DNA of 64,000 nt from Chryseobacterium sp. E1. GTDB lineage: Bacteria; Bacteroidota; Bacteroidia; Flavobacteriales; Weeksellaceae. Positions 1-10,732 of this stretch are shown piece after piece (position 1 is the first letter of the stretch; each line of letters begins with the position of its first letter). Under the pieces are notes generated by a model that saw only the letters and a list, made by a program, of their open reading frames with translations, was not told the DNA's origin and made no database searches. The position numbers were made by a program, and so were the translations under genes. Where the stretch lies: the NCBI GenBank assembly GCA_019203745.1, contig CP078104.1, positions 4,216,001 to 4,280,000 of the forward strand. The letters run 5' to 3'.

Positions 1-1184
1 TTATAGGGTGTACCACCATTAGCCACCACATCGGAAGGAATAGCAACTGCCGGTGATTCACCAAACTTACCCGTAGTACCTGCGTATTTAGTGTCCTGTA
101 AGCTGCGGTAATAATTTCCCATCAGTTCTATATGATGATCCGGGGCAATCTGGTAACCGATCTTAGCCAATGTATTATAAGACATGGTTTCGCCCAGTCC
201 GTAAAAAGGGCTTACAATGGTTGCATTGGAACCCCGAACAACACCCGTACGCCCCATCTTTCCCTGTAAAACGTAATCCCACTTTCCAACCTGTCCGGAA
301 AAGACCTGAGCGATATTATAGCCATAGGTTTTGCTAGGCCTTACCAGACTCAGTGAATTATTGAGATAAGTAGATGAGCTCAGCTTTTTACCTTTTTCGG
401 CTTTTTGGTAATATAGTTGATCACGCCTCCTGCAGCTCCGTTACCATACATTGCCGTAGCACCATTGATGACTTCAATGTGATCTATCGCACTGGCGTCA
501 ATCGTACGCAGATCACGTCCGCCGTTACGCAAAGGTGTTGACTGTGGAATACCGTCGATAAGGACCAAAAATTACGTCCACGGATTTTTGCAATGAAGTT
601 ATTCTGGCTCTCTTCGCTGGGGATATGCTGGGTACCTTTTGCATCAGGATAGAAGGAAGGTTATCATTGATCTGTCGCTGCTGGTCAAGCGTCTTACCGC
701 CAATATAGGTTATTGATGACGGAACTTCGTCAATGTGTTCTGCCAGTCTGCTCGCAGTAACTACAACTTCGTCCAGATTATGCTGGGTAGGCTGTACAGT
801 CTTTATTTGCATAACAAACGGTTCAGCAAACTGATGATGCTCTTCGTACACTTCAACAGATTGAGTTGTGCTTTCAAAACCCTCCAGGCTGATTACCAGT
901 TCATATTTTCCGTACATGACCCCTTCAAACTTAAAATAACCGTCTTTATCAGAACGGGTATTTCCTATTCCTGTTAACTGAACATGTACATGGGCCAAAG
1001 GTTTCCCCTCTGCATTGACGATACGACCAGTTATATTCCCTTTTTGCTGTACCTGAACCGAATACACAGGTAAAGATGTTTCGGAAATAAAGGGGACCTC
1101 TGCAGAAACTTTTGAGGATAACGAATAAGAAAAATATAAAAGAGCGGCTGTAATTTTAGCCATTTTGTGCGGGTTGACTTTCAT
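1..1184 (-). CDS. TonB-dependent receptor, N-terminal part (runs off the window)
   Basis: Outer-membrane active-transport receptor. After a signal peptide there is a carboxypeptidase-regulatory-like beta domain (GRIVNAEGKPLAHVHVQL, with SDKDGYFKFEG), then a TonB box/plug segment (LDEVVVTASRLAEHIDEVPS) and the plug motif GATAMYGNGAAGGVINYITK. The plug wording resembles siderophore/FecA-type receptors, but the barrel is cut by the window edge, so the substrate is unknown. Reading frame breaks near 630-560 and near 400-370; the frames join into one continuous receptor, so sequencing errors are likely. Start chosen at MKVNPHKMAK; a start six codons later (MAKITA) is equally possible. Confidence 0.85.
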
Positions 1185-1243
1185 TGCTGTGAATACTACG
1201 GTACAAGGTTCCTAACTACATATTAATTAAAATATGATGGGTG

Positions 1244-1251
1244 CAAAGATA
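1244..1251 (-). promoter_or_regulatory. Bacteroidota -7 box for the TonB receptor
   Basis: On the minus strand this reads TATCTTTG, matching TAnnTTTG, 60 bases before the receptor start. No matching -33 TTG is seen at the usual spacing, so this rests on the -7 box alone. Confidence 0.4.
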
Positions 1252-1416
1252 TGTTATTTTTACTTATTCTAAATAGTGTCTGGGTAGAATTATTATCTTT
1301 TCAGAATAGATTTGTAAGCAGGTTTTATGTTTTAAATCGTAACTTTCGTCTGTTTTCTTTTCAGTTCCTTTACAAGCAGTAAAACATTGTACAAATTCCA
1401 TAAAGACAGAAAGAAC

Positions 1417-2453
1417 ATGACAAAATATGCATTATTAGTGCTTGTTTTAATAAGCCAGGTGAGTTTTGGTCAGATTAAAACCTTCAGCGGAAAACAACTC
1501 AGTGATGTTGAATTTCAGGAAAAAATAAAAAATGCAATGGATTCTTTACAAGTTCAGGGAATGTCCATTGCTATTATCAATGATGGAAAAATTGTTTTTA
1601 ACAAAGGATTTGGTGTAACAAATATTCAATCAAAGAAAAAGGTAACCCCATCAACCTTTTTTGAAACGGCATCTTTATCAAAACCTGTCTTCGCATTATT
1701 CGCCCTTCAATTAGCTAAAGAAGGAAAGTTAGATATAAACAAACCCTTATTTGAGTATTTACCGGCAGACAATATCGAAGATGAGAGATATAAAAAAATT
1801 ACCGCTAAAATGGTTTTAAGTCATACAACCGGGTTACCCAACTGGAGTGAAACCGGAAAAATGCATTTGCAGTCTGAACCCGGAGAGCAATTTTCCTATT
1901 CAGGTGAAGCTTATGTTTATCTTGGCAAAGTGATTGCAAAACTCAGCAACATTTCTTTTAAAAATTTGGATGCTGTCTTTCAAAATAAAGTAGCAAAGGA
2001 ATTAAAATTGAATGACTTTCATTTTGTCATCACTCCGAAAGTGGAGAAAAACCTGGCAGATGGTTATCAAAAAAGCACTATGTAAAAGATGAAAGAGACA
2101 GAAGTTCTTTTGATCCTGCTGGAGGTTTATTCGCAAATACCGATAATTATTCAAAATTCCTGATCGGTTTAATGAACATGAAACCAAATTTTAGTGAAAT
2201 GTTTGAACCTGTTGTTTCCTTGGATCCGAATAGCCCGGTAAGGGAATCTTTTGGTGTTGATTCGTGGACATTGGGTATGGCTGTAATAAAATTAAATGGT
2301 AAACTCAATTATTGGCACGGAGGAAATAATTTGGGATACACTTCTTCATTTATGATTGAACCGGATAAGAAATTTGGATATGTGTATTTTACAAATGAAG
2401 ATCAGTGCAATGACATGAAAAAGTCATTGAAAATATTTTGTGGAAATGAATGA
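1417..2453 (+). CDS. Serine hydrolase, beta-lactamase/PBP-like (class C family)
   Basis: Exported serine hydrolase of the beta-lactamase-related family (esterase, D-aminopeptidase or PBP-like). Signal peptide ends SFG|Q. The SxxK nucleophile motif is SLSK (in TASLSKPVF); the Tyr motif region is FSYSGEAY; the C-terminal KTG-equivalent is HGGNN (in YWHGGNNLGYTSS). The frame breaks near 2070 in an A run: adding one A joins the N-terminal part to KHYVKDERDRSSFDPAGG and the C-terminal part. I chose the Met at 1417 over an upstream one at 1387 because it directly begins the signal peptide. The substrate cannot be told from sequence. Confidence 0.85.
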
Positions 2454-2547
2454 ACGGTTACACAACATCATTCTGGCAATATTATGAAATGTGCAAAGCA
2501 TTCTTGCCTGATAGATTACAAAAGATTCGAAAATAAAAAATACATAT

Positions 2548-2573
2548 CCAAGATATAAAATTTAAAATCTTGG
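2548..2573. terminator. Weak hairpin after the serine hydrolase
   Basis: CCAAGAT pairs with ATCTTGG around a 12-base AT-rich loop. There is no strong T tract, so termination is only suggested. The rest of 2454-2743 shows no gene. Confidence 0.3.
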
Positions 2574-2714
2574 TTTACAATCTTAATGCATAACGATCAA
2601 TATCAGAATGGGGTTCTACCTGACATGTTACTAGCTCATTGTATCTTTTTTGTGCTTTTTTATTTACTAGATTATGTTTGATTAATAATATATCACTAAT
2701 CGGTGTATTTTAAT

Positions 2715-2722
2715 TAAATTTG
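2715..2722 (+). promoter_or_regulatory. -7 box TAAATTTG
   Basis: TAAATTTG matches TAnnTTTG and lies 21 bases before the ATG at 2744, which would give a short leader. No well-spaced -33 element is visible. Confidence 0.4.
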
Positions 2723-2743
2723 TGATAACCAAATCTAATTATT

Positions 2744-3826
2744 ATGAAAACAATTTCTTCTTTAATTTTATCTGTAACATCTACGTTAGTCTTCGCACAG
2801 ATAGGTATCAGTACACCTGACCCGGATCCAAATTCTGACCTAACGCTCGGTTCTGGAAACAAAGGGCTTTTGCTGAACCGGATAGCGCTAACCAATACCA
2901 CTAGCGGTATTTTCAACGCTGGAATGCTTATATACAATACTACAACGGCACAAGATGTCACTCCCGGAGCTTATGTCAGTAACGGTACGGTATGGACCAG
3001 ACTTTTAACTTCTAAAGATGAAATTGGAACGACTAATTCTTCTCCACTTGTTTTTAAAACCAATAATGTTGAAAGAATCAGGATAGATACGAACGGTAAT
3101 CTTGGAGTAGGCACTACCACACCACAAGGGATTCTTGATGTATCATCAGCAGATTCAGGGATTATTATGCCAAGAAATACCAATCCTGTGAGTACCATCA
3201 GTAGCCCTGTTGCAGGAATGATGATTTATGATAGTACCAACAAAACATTGCGCTATTATAACGGAACTCAATGGAGCTCTGTTCTTTCTTCTGCAACGCT
3301 TACCTCCGCCAATGAAGGGGTAGTAAGGATTAACAGCGGATCAGGAGTAAAACCTTTCTTTTCATTTAAAACCTCGGGAGGAATTCCTCTCAATGTTTTC
3401 CAAAATATTGTTTATCAGACGATCAATCTTTCTACGGATGTAGCTGCAGCACCCACAACCAGTTGGCCGGAAAATATAACATCACCGTCAGCAGCCAATA
3501 TTTACAACCAGGCCACCGGAAGATTTCTTGATAATTCAGTTGCCGGCCAGGTACATACATGGAGGGTAATTGCTAAATTTGATAATAAAAATAACGGTTC
3601 TGTAGGATTTGTAACCGTTAATATGACGAATGCTACAGGAACACTTTCTATGGACCAGACATCAATTGCCCCTAATGGTACCACAACAGGAAGTCTGGTT
3701 TTTTATTTTGTGGCGGTTGCTGACGCTACATCCATAGGAAGCGGCTATAATTTTAAAGTAAAGTCAGACACAGCTATGGACCTTACAATCGATAATGTCC
3801 TCAGGGTTTCACAGGCAAAAGATTAA
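2744..3826 (+). CDS. Exported hypothetical protein, Chryseobacterium-type adhesin/tail-fibre-like
   Basis: Intact 360-aa protein with a signal peptide (cleavage VFA|Q). The N-terminal half contains two copies of a motif common in secreted flavobacterial proteins: a collagen/tail-fibre-like unit of the form GLLLNRIALT...GMLIYNTTT...YVSNGTVWTRL, repeated as GIIMPRNTNP...GMMIYDSTNKTLRYYNGTQWS. The C-terminal half is beta-rich and unlike anything I recognise. No T9SS sorting domain is seen. It is a stand-alone transcription unit with its own -7 box and a downstream hairpin. Function unknown; a surface or extracellular role is inferred from export only. Confidence 0.8.
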   Translation: MKTISSLILSVTSTLVFAQIGISTPDPDPNSDLTLGSGNKGLLLNRIALTNTTSGIFNAGMLIYNTTTAQDVTPGAYVSNGTVWTRLLTSKDEIGTTNSSPLVFKTNNVERIRIDTNGNLGVGTTTPQGILDVSSADSGIIMPRNTNPVSTISSPVAGMMIYDSTNKTLRYYNGTQWSSVLSSATLTSANEGVVRINSGSGVKPFFSFKTSGGIPLNVFQNIVYQTINLSTDVAAAPTTSWPENITSPSAANIYNQATGRFLDNSVAGQVHTWRVIAKFDNKNNGSVGFVTVNMTNATGTLSMDQTSIAPNGTTTGSLVFYFVAVADATSIGSGYNFKVKSDTAMDLTIDNVLRVSQAKD

Positions 3827-3936
3827 ATGACTTGTTTTCATAAAAGAATTCTTATCCATTCTTTACAGATACAGTCTCGTATTAAGACTGGTGATGTTGA
3901 AGTTATTTCTCCATAAAGTTTTTGCCAAATCATATG

Positions 3937-3965
3937 AAAGCCAGATAACACTGTCATCTGGCTTT
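3937..3965. terminator. Bidirectional terminator
   Basis: AAAGCCAGAT pairs perfectly with ATCTGGCTTT around a 9-base loop, with A and T runs on the two sides. It sits between convergent genes (2744 forward, 3987 reverse). Confidence 0.8.
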
Positions 3966-3986
3966 TATGTCATTGAATGAACAAGA

Positions 3987-4681
3987 TCAGATTGTTTTCA
4001 TATACAGCTCCTGTAATTCCTGAGCGGTAAATGTTTTCGAAGGCAAATTCTGTACAAGCTCTCCCTGCTTCATGATCCCGATATTTGTAGCAACACTTAC
4101 TGCATTGAAAATATCATGCGTTGCCATCAGAACGGTTCTGCCTTCCTGGCCCAGCTGACGTACAATCTCTGTAAATTCCGCAGTAGCGATCGGATCCAGT
4201 CCGCTCGTGGGCTCATCCAGAAGAAGTACCTTTGCATCTTTCGCAAGGGCAATGGCAATCCCTACTTTTGCCGCATCCCTTTGGAATATCCTCCCAATGC
4301 TTTATGGTGAGCAGTTTCCTGTAAACCGGTACGTTTCAATAATGCGGACAATTCATCTTTCTGATAGTGAAAGCCTGCGATTTTAGAGAAAAAATCAAGA
4401 TTTTCAATTCCTGTAAGATAGGGATATAAAAGAACAGTTTCAGGGATGTAAGCCAGGTGTTTTTTAATTTTCTGGGGTTCATTTTTTACAGAAATGTTGT
4501 TGATGAAAGCATCTCCGGATGTTGCTTTAATAAGTCCCAGAAGAATATTGATCGTTGTGCTTTTACCCGCTCCGTTTTGTCCGAGAAGAGCAAAGATTTC
4601 TCCTTTTTTAACTTCAAGATTAAGGGAACGAAGTGCTGTGAAATCGTTATATTTTTTATGTAGATTGATTGTTTTTAACAT
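3987..4681 (-). CDS. ABC transporter ATP-binding protein
   Basis: ATPase subunit of an ABC-2-type transporter. Walker A is GQNGAGKST, the signature region is LGGYSKGMRQK, and after a frame break near 4275 the Walker B segment LLLDEPTSGLDP and the switch His in LMATHDIF follow. The broken length (695 nt) is not a multiple of three, consistent with one lost or gained base. Last gene of the siderophore-receptor operon; its ATG overlaps the end of the upstream permease by seven bases, implying translational coupling and one transport complex with the two permeases. Confidence 0.9.
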
Positions 4682-6019
4682 AGTTTTCTGTATTTATTTT
4701 GTGAAAGAATAATGAATAAAGCAATGAAAATAAGGTAGGGCAAAAATATCCGCATAAGCCTGATAGAGTCAGTAAAGCTGAATACTTCTATAGCTTGCTG
4801 TGTCCAGTCGACAGATTCTGCATTTTTTCCTGAGAAAATAAGAGGGTAGAAGAACAGACGTTTTTTTCATGGAATTTCCTGAGGAAGAAGCATATTGCAA
4901 ATGATTGCTCATATCCGTTTTTGCCAGATGACTTGTTACCAGCTGGGTATGAAGATTGGGCAGGAAGTAACCCAGAGAAGTTGCAGCCTGATTTCTTTTC
5001 TGCATTTTTTCGGTATACTGTTCTGAAGACTTTGCAGATTCCAGATCACCCATATGCTGCATGGCATAATACCAGGTCCAGGTAAAAGTATCATTTTCTT
5101 TCCACCGTAAAATTTCTGTACTGAGGGTATGCTTTGTGAAATTTTTCCATAGTCGGCAGTTTAGCCTCATCCCATTTATTGTGATAGCCTTCTCTCTGTT
5201 CCATCACAGCTTTTAGAGACTCATGAACCGGGTAGATCTTCTGAATCAGGATATTGCCGCTCATCGGAATAATAAAATTGATACCCACCCATATGATAAG
5301 AAGAATCAGTGCATTCTGGGCAGATAACTTACGAAAAGAAACAATCCATCTGCATAATGCAAACCAAAAGAGGATATAAAGCCATCCGCTGACAAAAAAG
5401 CAATAGAATAGGAGTTTAAAGGTATTTTTATCCAGACAGACGCAATGATCATTAAAGCCAGATATACAACAGTGATGGCCAGAAGCCGGATGAGCATCTT
5501 CTGGTCTAAAAGTTTCTGCAAATGAGCACTTTGCACTGATAGAAGCTTCCAGGTGCCTTTTTCTTCTTCCTCAGAGATAAGATTGTAACAAAACGCCACA
5601 ATTACCAGTGGAAAAAGAAAAACAATAACGAAACTGAAATCAAAATTTCCAGCCGCCGCATTGGCCGGATTATAAAAATCAGCATTGTAGCGCTGTTCTT
5701 CCAGATTTCGGATGGTGACTCCCTGGATAGAAGGGTTTAAATCACGCATTCCGATATTGAGGGCAGCCAGTTTGGGAGTTTCATTGACCAGATTAAACTT
5801 AATATAATAAAGAGCCAGTCCCAGATCGTCCTTATGAAATTTTGTGTTTCTTGCGATGCTTTCTTTCTGAAATGTTCCGCTTTTGGAGATAATGTCTTCG
5901 TTCCTGTCCAGGAATTTTTTTCCCGTATAAATAGCCGTCAACCCAGCTATGAATAAAAACAACAATGCAATGATGTATGCCTTGTTACGGTAAAATTGGG
6001 TATATAAATAACGATTCAT
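4675..6019 (-). CDS. ABC-2 type permease, DUF3526-like (second permease)
   Basis: Membrane subunit. N-terminal membrane segment YIIALLFLFIAGLTAIY, then a periplasmic region, then a helix pair (FSFVIVFLFPLVIVAFCYN, followed by the cytoplasmic ISEEEEKGTWKLL motif typical of ABC-2/NosY-like permeases). The C-terminus in the restored frame is a membrane helix ending NKYRKLC. Frame breaks lie near 5300-5400, 5140 and 4860-4770. The start follows the stop of the preceding permease with no gap (TAA directly followed by ATG). Assignment to DUF3526 is from overall pattern, not a search. Confidence 0.8.
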
Positions 6020-7459
6020 TTAGATTAATTTTAATTTTCTTCCACTTATTTCAATGGCAGCAACACAGATAATCAGCCATAAGATTAATGCTGCTGCAGG
6101 TATTGGCTGTGCTTTCAGACTGTCCGCAACAGGAGTATATTTGTAATTAAAATCGGGAAACTTCTTCCAGTTGTCTTTCCCAATGACAGCGGGAGGTCCG
6201 CCTTTTCAGGTTTAATATTGCTGATATGCCTGATCTGAAGATCATTTAAATGCTGAGCCATCTGATAACGATATTCTTCAGCCTGCTTTTGAAATTGGGT
6301 GTAGGAAAAAAATCAGTGCCCGTGGCAATCATGGAGAAATTTTTGACGGCAATGGCTGGATTGATCAGTCCGGAAATATCAGTCAGATTTTGCTGTCTGT
6401 TATAAATGTCCTGCAATTCCTTTTGATGCCTGATATAGATCTGTGAACTTATTTTTTCTCCTTCTTTCATGACAAATCCACCATAGTTGAAAGGAAGTTC
6501 ATCCGTAGTTTTCACTTGATAATGGGCCAGTAAAGAATCTTTGATTTTCCTGAAATGCGGATCATCAGGATTGTGACTGTCTCCTGATTTCAAAATATCT
6601 TTTTCCAGATGGGTTTCAAAAGCAATCCGTGATGGAGCCGGAAATAAATTCTGAGCAGTAAACTGAACTCCCTTAGGCAGAACAATAATGAAAAGAAGCC
6701 AGAAACCGATAAGACAGATCAACGCTGAAGAAGTGCTTTTACTGTTTGCAGAAACTACAACGGTTAATGTGCTGATGAAAAAATAATAGATCATATAAGC
6801 GGGTAGAATGCATAACAGTCTTATTAAAATATCACCGGAATCAGTTGTTTCTGACATCAATGCCGCTACAAAAACAACAGGAATTACCGGAACTAGAAAG
6901 CATAAGGAAAAAGCCAGAGGCCCAGAATTTTTCCCCAGATAATATCCCTTCCCGAAGCTCCTGTACACTGATGATTTTTAATGTAGCATTCTCCCGTTCC
7001 TGTACAATTAATCCGAATCCCAGAAAAAGAATAATAAGAGGTACAATGCTCTGCAGAATAAAGGCACTGCTGAAAGCTCCAAATCTGATCAAAGTCCTGA
7101 ACTTCCCGCTTCCGAAAGGTTAGCGGTATTCTGTTGTGGGCTTCCAGGAATATTACATTTCCCAGATAATCATCCAGCCCGCTGTCAAAAACATTTAGCG
7201 GATGGCCAATCCGGAAAACAAGGTAGCCATAATGAGCCATACGGTGCGGATGCTTATCCGGTCTGTGTTCCCAGTGTTCCCGGACTTCTTCCCGGTATTC
7301 TTTTATTTTTGAAAAAGAATCGGTGTATTTTGTAAATCCTATGCCGATGCTCAGCATACAGAAGAGAAGTACAATGATCGTGATGATGAGGTTCTGTTTT
7401 CCTTTAAACAGATCCCGCCAGGTCTTTCCCACGATCAGCTGTAAGTTTGAAATAGCCAT
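6020..7459 (-). CDS. ABC-2 type permease, DUF3526-like (first permease)
   Basis: Membrane subunit with an N-terminal helix (LIITIIVLLFCMLSIGIGF), a large periplasmic domain, a cluster of helices (SIVPLIILFLGFGLIVQE followed by RENATLKIISVQ, the same cytoplasmic motif as its partner) and further helices (SALICLIGFWLLFIIVLP). Frame breaks near 7115, 6960 and 6310-6200. It starts 3 bases after the siderophore receptor stop and is followed immediately by the second permease. Together with the ATPase this makes a heterodimeric ABC system; transport direction is not evident. ABC-2 permeases usually export. Confidence 0.8.
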
Positions 7460-7462
7460 AAT

Positions 7463-9805
7463 TTAAAATTTATAAGTAGCAGTTAGTAAATAATTTCTTG
7501 GAGTTCCGGGAAAGAGCCTGAGGTAATTCTGAGCTCCGATCCAGTAGACCTTATTAGTAATATTATTAAGGTTAAAAGCGAGTTGAACCGTTTTTGCAGG
7601 ACTGTAGTATAAAGCCGCATCGATGGTAGTATATGCAGGAAGCTCAAAACTTCTTGTAAACCACGGAACTTTTGAACTCTGATAAAGCATTCCTGCGCCA
7701 ATTCCAAAATCTTTGATCAGTTCGATGTTTGAGAAATTGTAACGGGTCCAGATGTTGACAGAATTTTTAGAAGTATTTTCTTTCCTTTTCCCCACAAGAT
7801 CAGGGTTGGTATCATCCAGTATTTTAGCATCAATATAGCTGTAGCCTCCGTAAATATGCCATTGAGGAAAGATGTGTCCCGAAAACTCAGCTTCAAAACC
7901 ACGGCTTTTGTCTGCACCACGCTGTATAAGCTCATCCGGTTCTGACGGGTTATTGGCATTGATGATGATATTTCTCTGGTTGATCTCATACACTGCCAGA
8001 TTCAGTGAAATTCTGCTAAAAAGCATTGCCTTGATTCCTAATTCTTTGAGATCAGAGGTCAGAGGTTTGAATCTTGCCGCAGATCCGGTTAGAGCCGAGG
8101 TATTGGGCATCAGAGTGACGGTGTTGGATTGAGGCTGATACCCCGTAAGGTAAGTACCATAGAAATTGATATTATCAGTTAAGCTGTACGTAATCCCGAA
8201 TCTGTACAGAAGTTTATTGTTTTTAAAAGATGATTCATTGTCTTCTTTAAAATTCGTGATATCCTGAAACCATTCCTGGCGGATTCCCGATAATATTTTA
8301 AATTTTTTCCAGGTAAAAAGATGCTGAATGTAAGCTGCGTGTGTTGTAGTAAGAGCAGAAGGAAGAGGTGAGATCACATTCAGTGTGTTAAAATCAGGTC
8401 CCTGATAATTTTCGGCTCCCGGATTCAGATCAAAAGGAGTGACATTAGGTTTAGGAATGAGGATTCCATGATAACCGGCTGTTTGATAATCTGAAGCTTT
8501 TGCAGGATTGTAGGAAGAAACTACAGCTCCGCTCTTTAAAAGAAAACCTCTTGCTGCATTTTTTGTTGTCCACCCTTACGTTTTTCCCAGATCTGCCCGT
8601 CATAGCCTGTCAAAACCTGATGCTGAACAGCTCCTGTTTTAAATTTAAAATTAAAATAAGCATTTACATTATCCGTTACCCAGTTTTGTCTTCTCTGTAC
8701 AAACTGCATCATTGCGAGACTGGAAACGGGTTTGTTATCCATATCAGGAACAAAAGAATTTGTTGTTCTGTGTTCCTGAAGATTTTCTCTCCAGTATTGT
8801 TTCATATAAGAAGCATTAAAACTGATTGACTGGTTAAAATGATGGGCAACGCTTCCCATCAGAATAAGCTCCCTGGTTTTAAAAAATCATCAGGAGCTCC
8901 CAGATTCAATGTTCTTGGCGTGCTGTACAAATCTGTTTTTCCGGCAACTGCTCCGAAAATCGGTTGGCCCCGGTCCAGGTTTCCATAAAGATCACTGAAG
9001 ATCATTTCTACATTCACAGACGTTTTTTCATTGGGAATAAATGTCAGGGACGGTGAGATCAGAATACCGTTGTTTTTGACGTGGTCTCTGAACGACTGAG
9101 CATTCTGATAAGCTCCGTTGAAACGATAGAGTAAGGTTTTACTCTTATTCAGCGGGCCTGTAAGATCTGTTGTGACACGGTAAGTATCAAAGCTGCCTCC
9201 TGATGAAGTGATTTCATGTCGGGAAAATGGTAATGGTTTTTGGTCACCATATTAATTGTGCCTCCGGGATCTACACTGGACATGGTAATGCTTGCCGGGC
9301 CTTTGAAAATCTCCACACGTTCTATGTTGGAAGTCATCGGCTGTAAAAAATAATACTGTCTTGTCCGCATTCCGTTGATAATCTGGCCTTCTTCATTCTG
9401 GCTGATACCCCGGATGTTGTACTGATTATAATAGCTGGAAGGAGAGACTCCGTTCACATTTTTCATCACATCACCAAGCTGAAAGGCCTGACGGTCGGTG
9501 ATCAGTTCTTTGGTAACGGTATTAAGGGTTAAAGGAAGGTCTTTGTTTTTCATCGCAATCTTGGTGGCGGCAAAAGAGTAGTCGGAAGTATAATCTTTAG
9601 ACTTTCTTCCGATGATCTCAACAGTTTGTACTACTGTAGACAGAGAATCTTCAGGATGTGATTGTGCATAAAAAAATGAGGAAACGGTAATAAAACTTAC
9701 ACTTAAAAGCCTCACCGGCTTACAGGGAATACAATGAATTATTCCCGAATAATTAAAATTACTGGTAATCATGAAACAAGGATGTTCGGGCAAGAAAACG
9801 CCCAT
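7463..9805 (-). CDS. TonB-dependent siderophore receptor
   Basis: Outer-membrane ferric-siderophore-type receptor. Signal peptide ends FYA|Q. Plug motifs: QAFQLGDVMKNVNGVS, YNIRGISQNEEGQIING, ERVEIFKGPASI and SVDPGGTINMVTK. The barrel ends with the usual aromatic residue (NYLLTATYKF). It lacks the carboxypeptidase-like N-domain present in the receptor at 1-1184. Frame breaks near 9190, 8870, 8540 and 8390. The N-terminal start is uncertain: Met at 9805 gives a long leader, and Met at 9772 is possible. The operon context with an ABC-2 transporter is discussed in the findings. Confidence 0.9.
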
Positions 9806-9864
9806 TAATAAAAGAATTTTTTAACTACGTGAAGACACAGGTATCCACGGAATAACAATACAGA

Positions 9865-10252
9865 CTATAGAATCTGTATAGAGAAAACAGGGCAGTGTAG
9901 ATTAAGCTGCCGCAAAAAAGTTGCCGGGGGTGCTCTGGAGCTGAAAAAGTCAAGAAGACAGCGATACGAAATGGCTTTTGGCTGTGGCATTTCGTTATCA
10001 TTTGTAGTATCAATGGCAAAATCCATGTTCAAAGGCTCAGGAAGAAGAATATTATTCATACTCATATGAAGGGCACACTGGCATTCATCGTCCTGGGAAA
10101 ACGTGGGAATTTTCTCTTCTTTGGAACCTTTTTATAGATCACTTTACTTTTCGCATGTTGAGCATGATCAAGACACGTGCTTACACCACTGACGTTTGAA
10201 ACAAATATCAGAAGTAAAGAGAAAACAAAAAGACTCTGAGAAATTTTTGCAT
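9865..10252 (-). CDS. Small exported hypothetical protein ahead of the siderophore receptor
   Basis: Not recognised. A hydrophobic N-terminal segment (SLFVFSLLLIFVSNVSGVS) precedes a Cys/His-containing stretch (TCLDHAQHAKSK) and a basic region (KKVPKKRKFPRFPR). A second open segment overlapping near 10063 continues to a stop at 9865. Either these are two tiny overlapping ORFs or, as for neighbours, one protein of about 125 aa with a frame break near 10070. In the hydrophobic frame the first start is TTG at 10265; an ATG at 10252 in the adjacent frame (MQKFLRVFLFS) would also begin the signal peptide if one base is wrong near 10205. Small His/Cys-bearing exported proteins often precede metal-receptor genes in this phylum; that link is inference. 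Confidence 0.5.
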
Positions 10253-10262
10253 AATAGAATGA

Positions 10263-10270
10263 CAAAAGTA
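10263..10270 (-). promoter_or_regulatory. -7 box of the siderophore-receptor operon
   Basis: The minus strand reads TACTTTTG (TAnnTTTG). It supports the ATG at 10252 rather than the TTG at 10265, which lies inside the box. No -33 TTG is seen, as expected if the promoter needs an activator or is controlled by iron. Confidence 0.35.
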
Positions 10271-10646
10271 CAATTTAATTTGATAAAAACTAAATCACGG
10301 GTGAAAAGTAACAGATATTTTTATATATCTCTGCTAAACCATGAGTTAGAATATTAATAGGAGATTTTTGATAAATATATTTTTCTGCTTTTGGAAATTA
10401 TAACATGATAATTGTAAATTATTAGTATTGAGTACTTTGGGTGGGGTCAGTCAGGCTTTATATAATTAACTTAAAATCCCGCAGGCAATTGTAAGATATA
10501 GCGACAAAGTTAAAATGGTAACATTGGTTTTAAAAAAATTTCCTGGATTATAATTTTATATTTGGGCTTGTTTAAGCCAATTAAACAAGAACTCCAAAGT
10601 TCATTTTTATTCAGATAATTTTCTTATCTGCATATTATCAAATCAG

Positions 10647-10682
10647 TAAAATGTCTCTTTTTTTTCCTTAAAATGTCTCTTT
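10647..10682 (+). promoter_or_regulatory. Paired direct repeat (putative AraC operator) upstream of araC
   Basis: Two identical 14-base half-sites, TAAAATGTCTCTTT, start at 10647 and 10669, 22 bases apart (two helical turns). They lie 50 bases before the likely araC start at 10733. A related pair lies before the hydrolase gene at 11668. This is the layout of AraC-family binding sites; the assignment is inferred from position and repetition. Confidence 0.6.
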
Positions 10683-10701
10683 ATTTTAATAGATAAAAAT
10701 C

Positions 10702-10709
10702 TAATTTTA
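10702..10709 (+). promoter_or_regulatory. Probable -7 box of araC
   Basis: TAATTTTA is one base off TAnnTTTG and begins 19 bases after the second operator half-site, nearly the same geometry as at the hydrolase promoter. The rest of 10266-10640 is AT-rich and shows no gene. Confidence 0.35.
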
Positions 10710-10732
10710 CACATCAACAATATGACCGTTCA

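Noticed and set aside
9825..10019. Minus-strand 64-codon frame before the receptor
   Set aside because: It overlaps, in another frame, the segment that continues the hydrophobic small exported protein, and has stops where the other frame is open.
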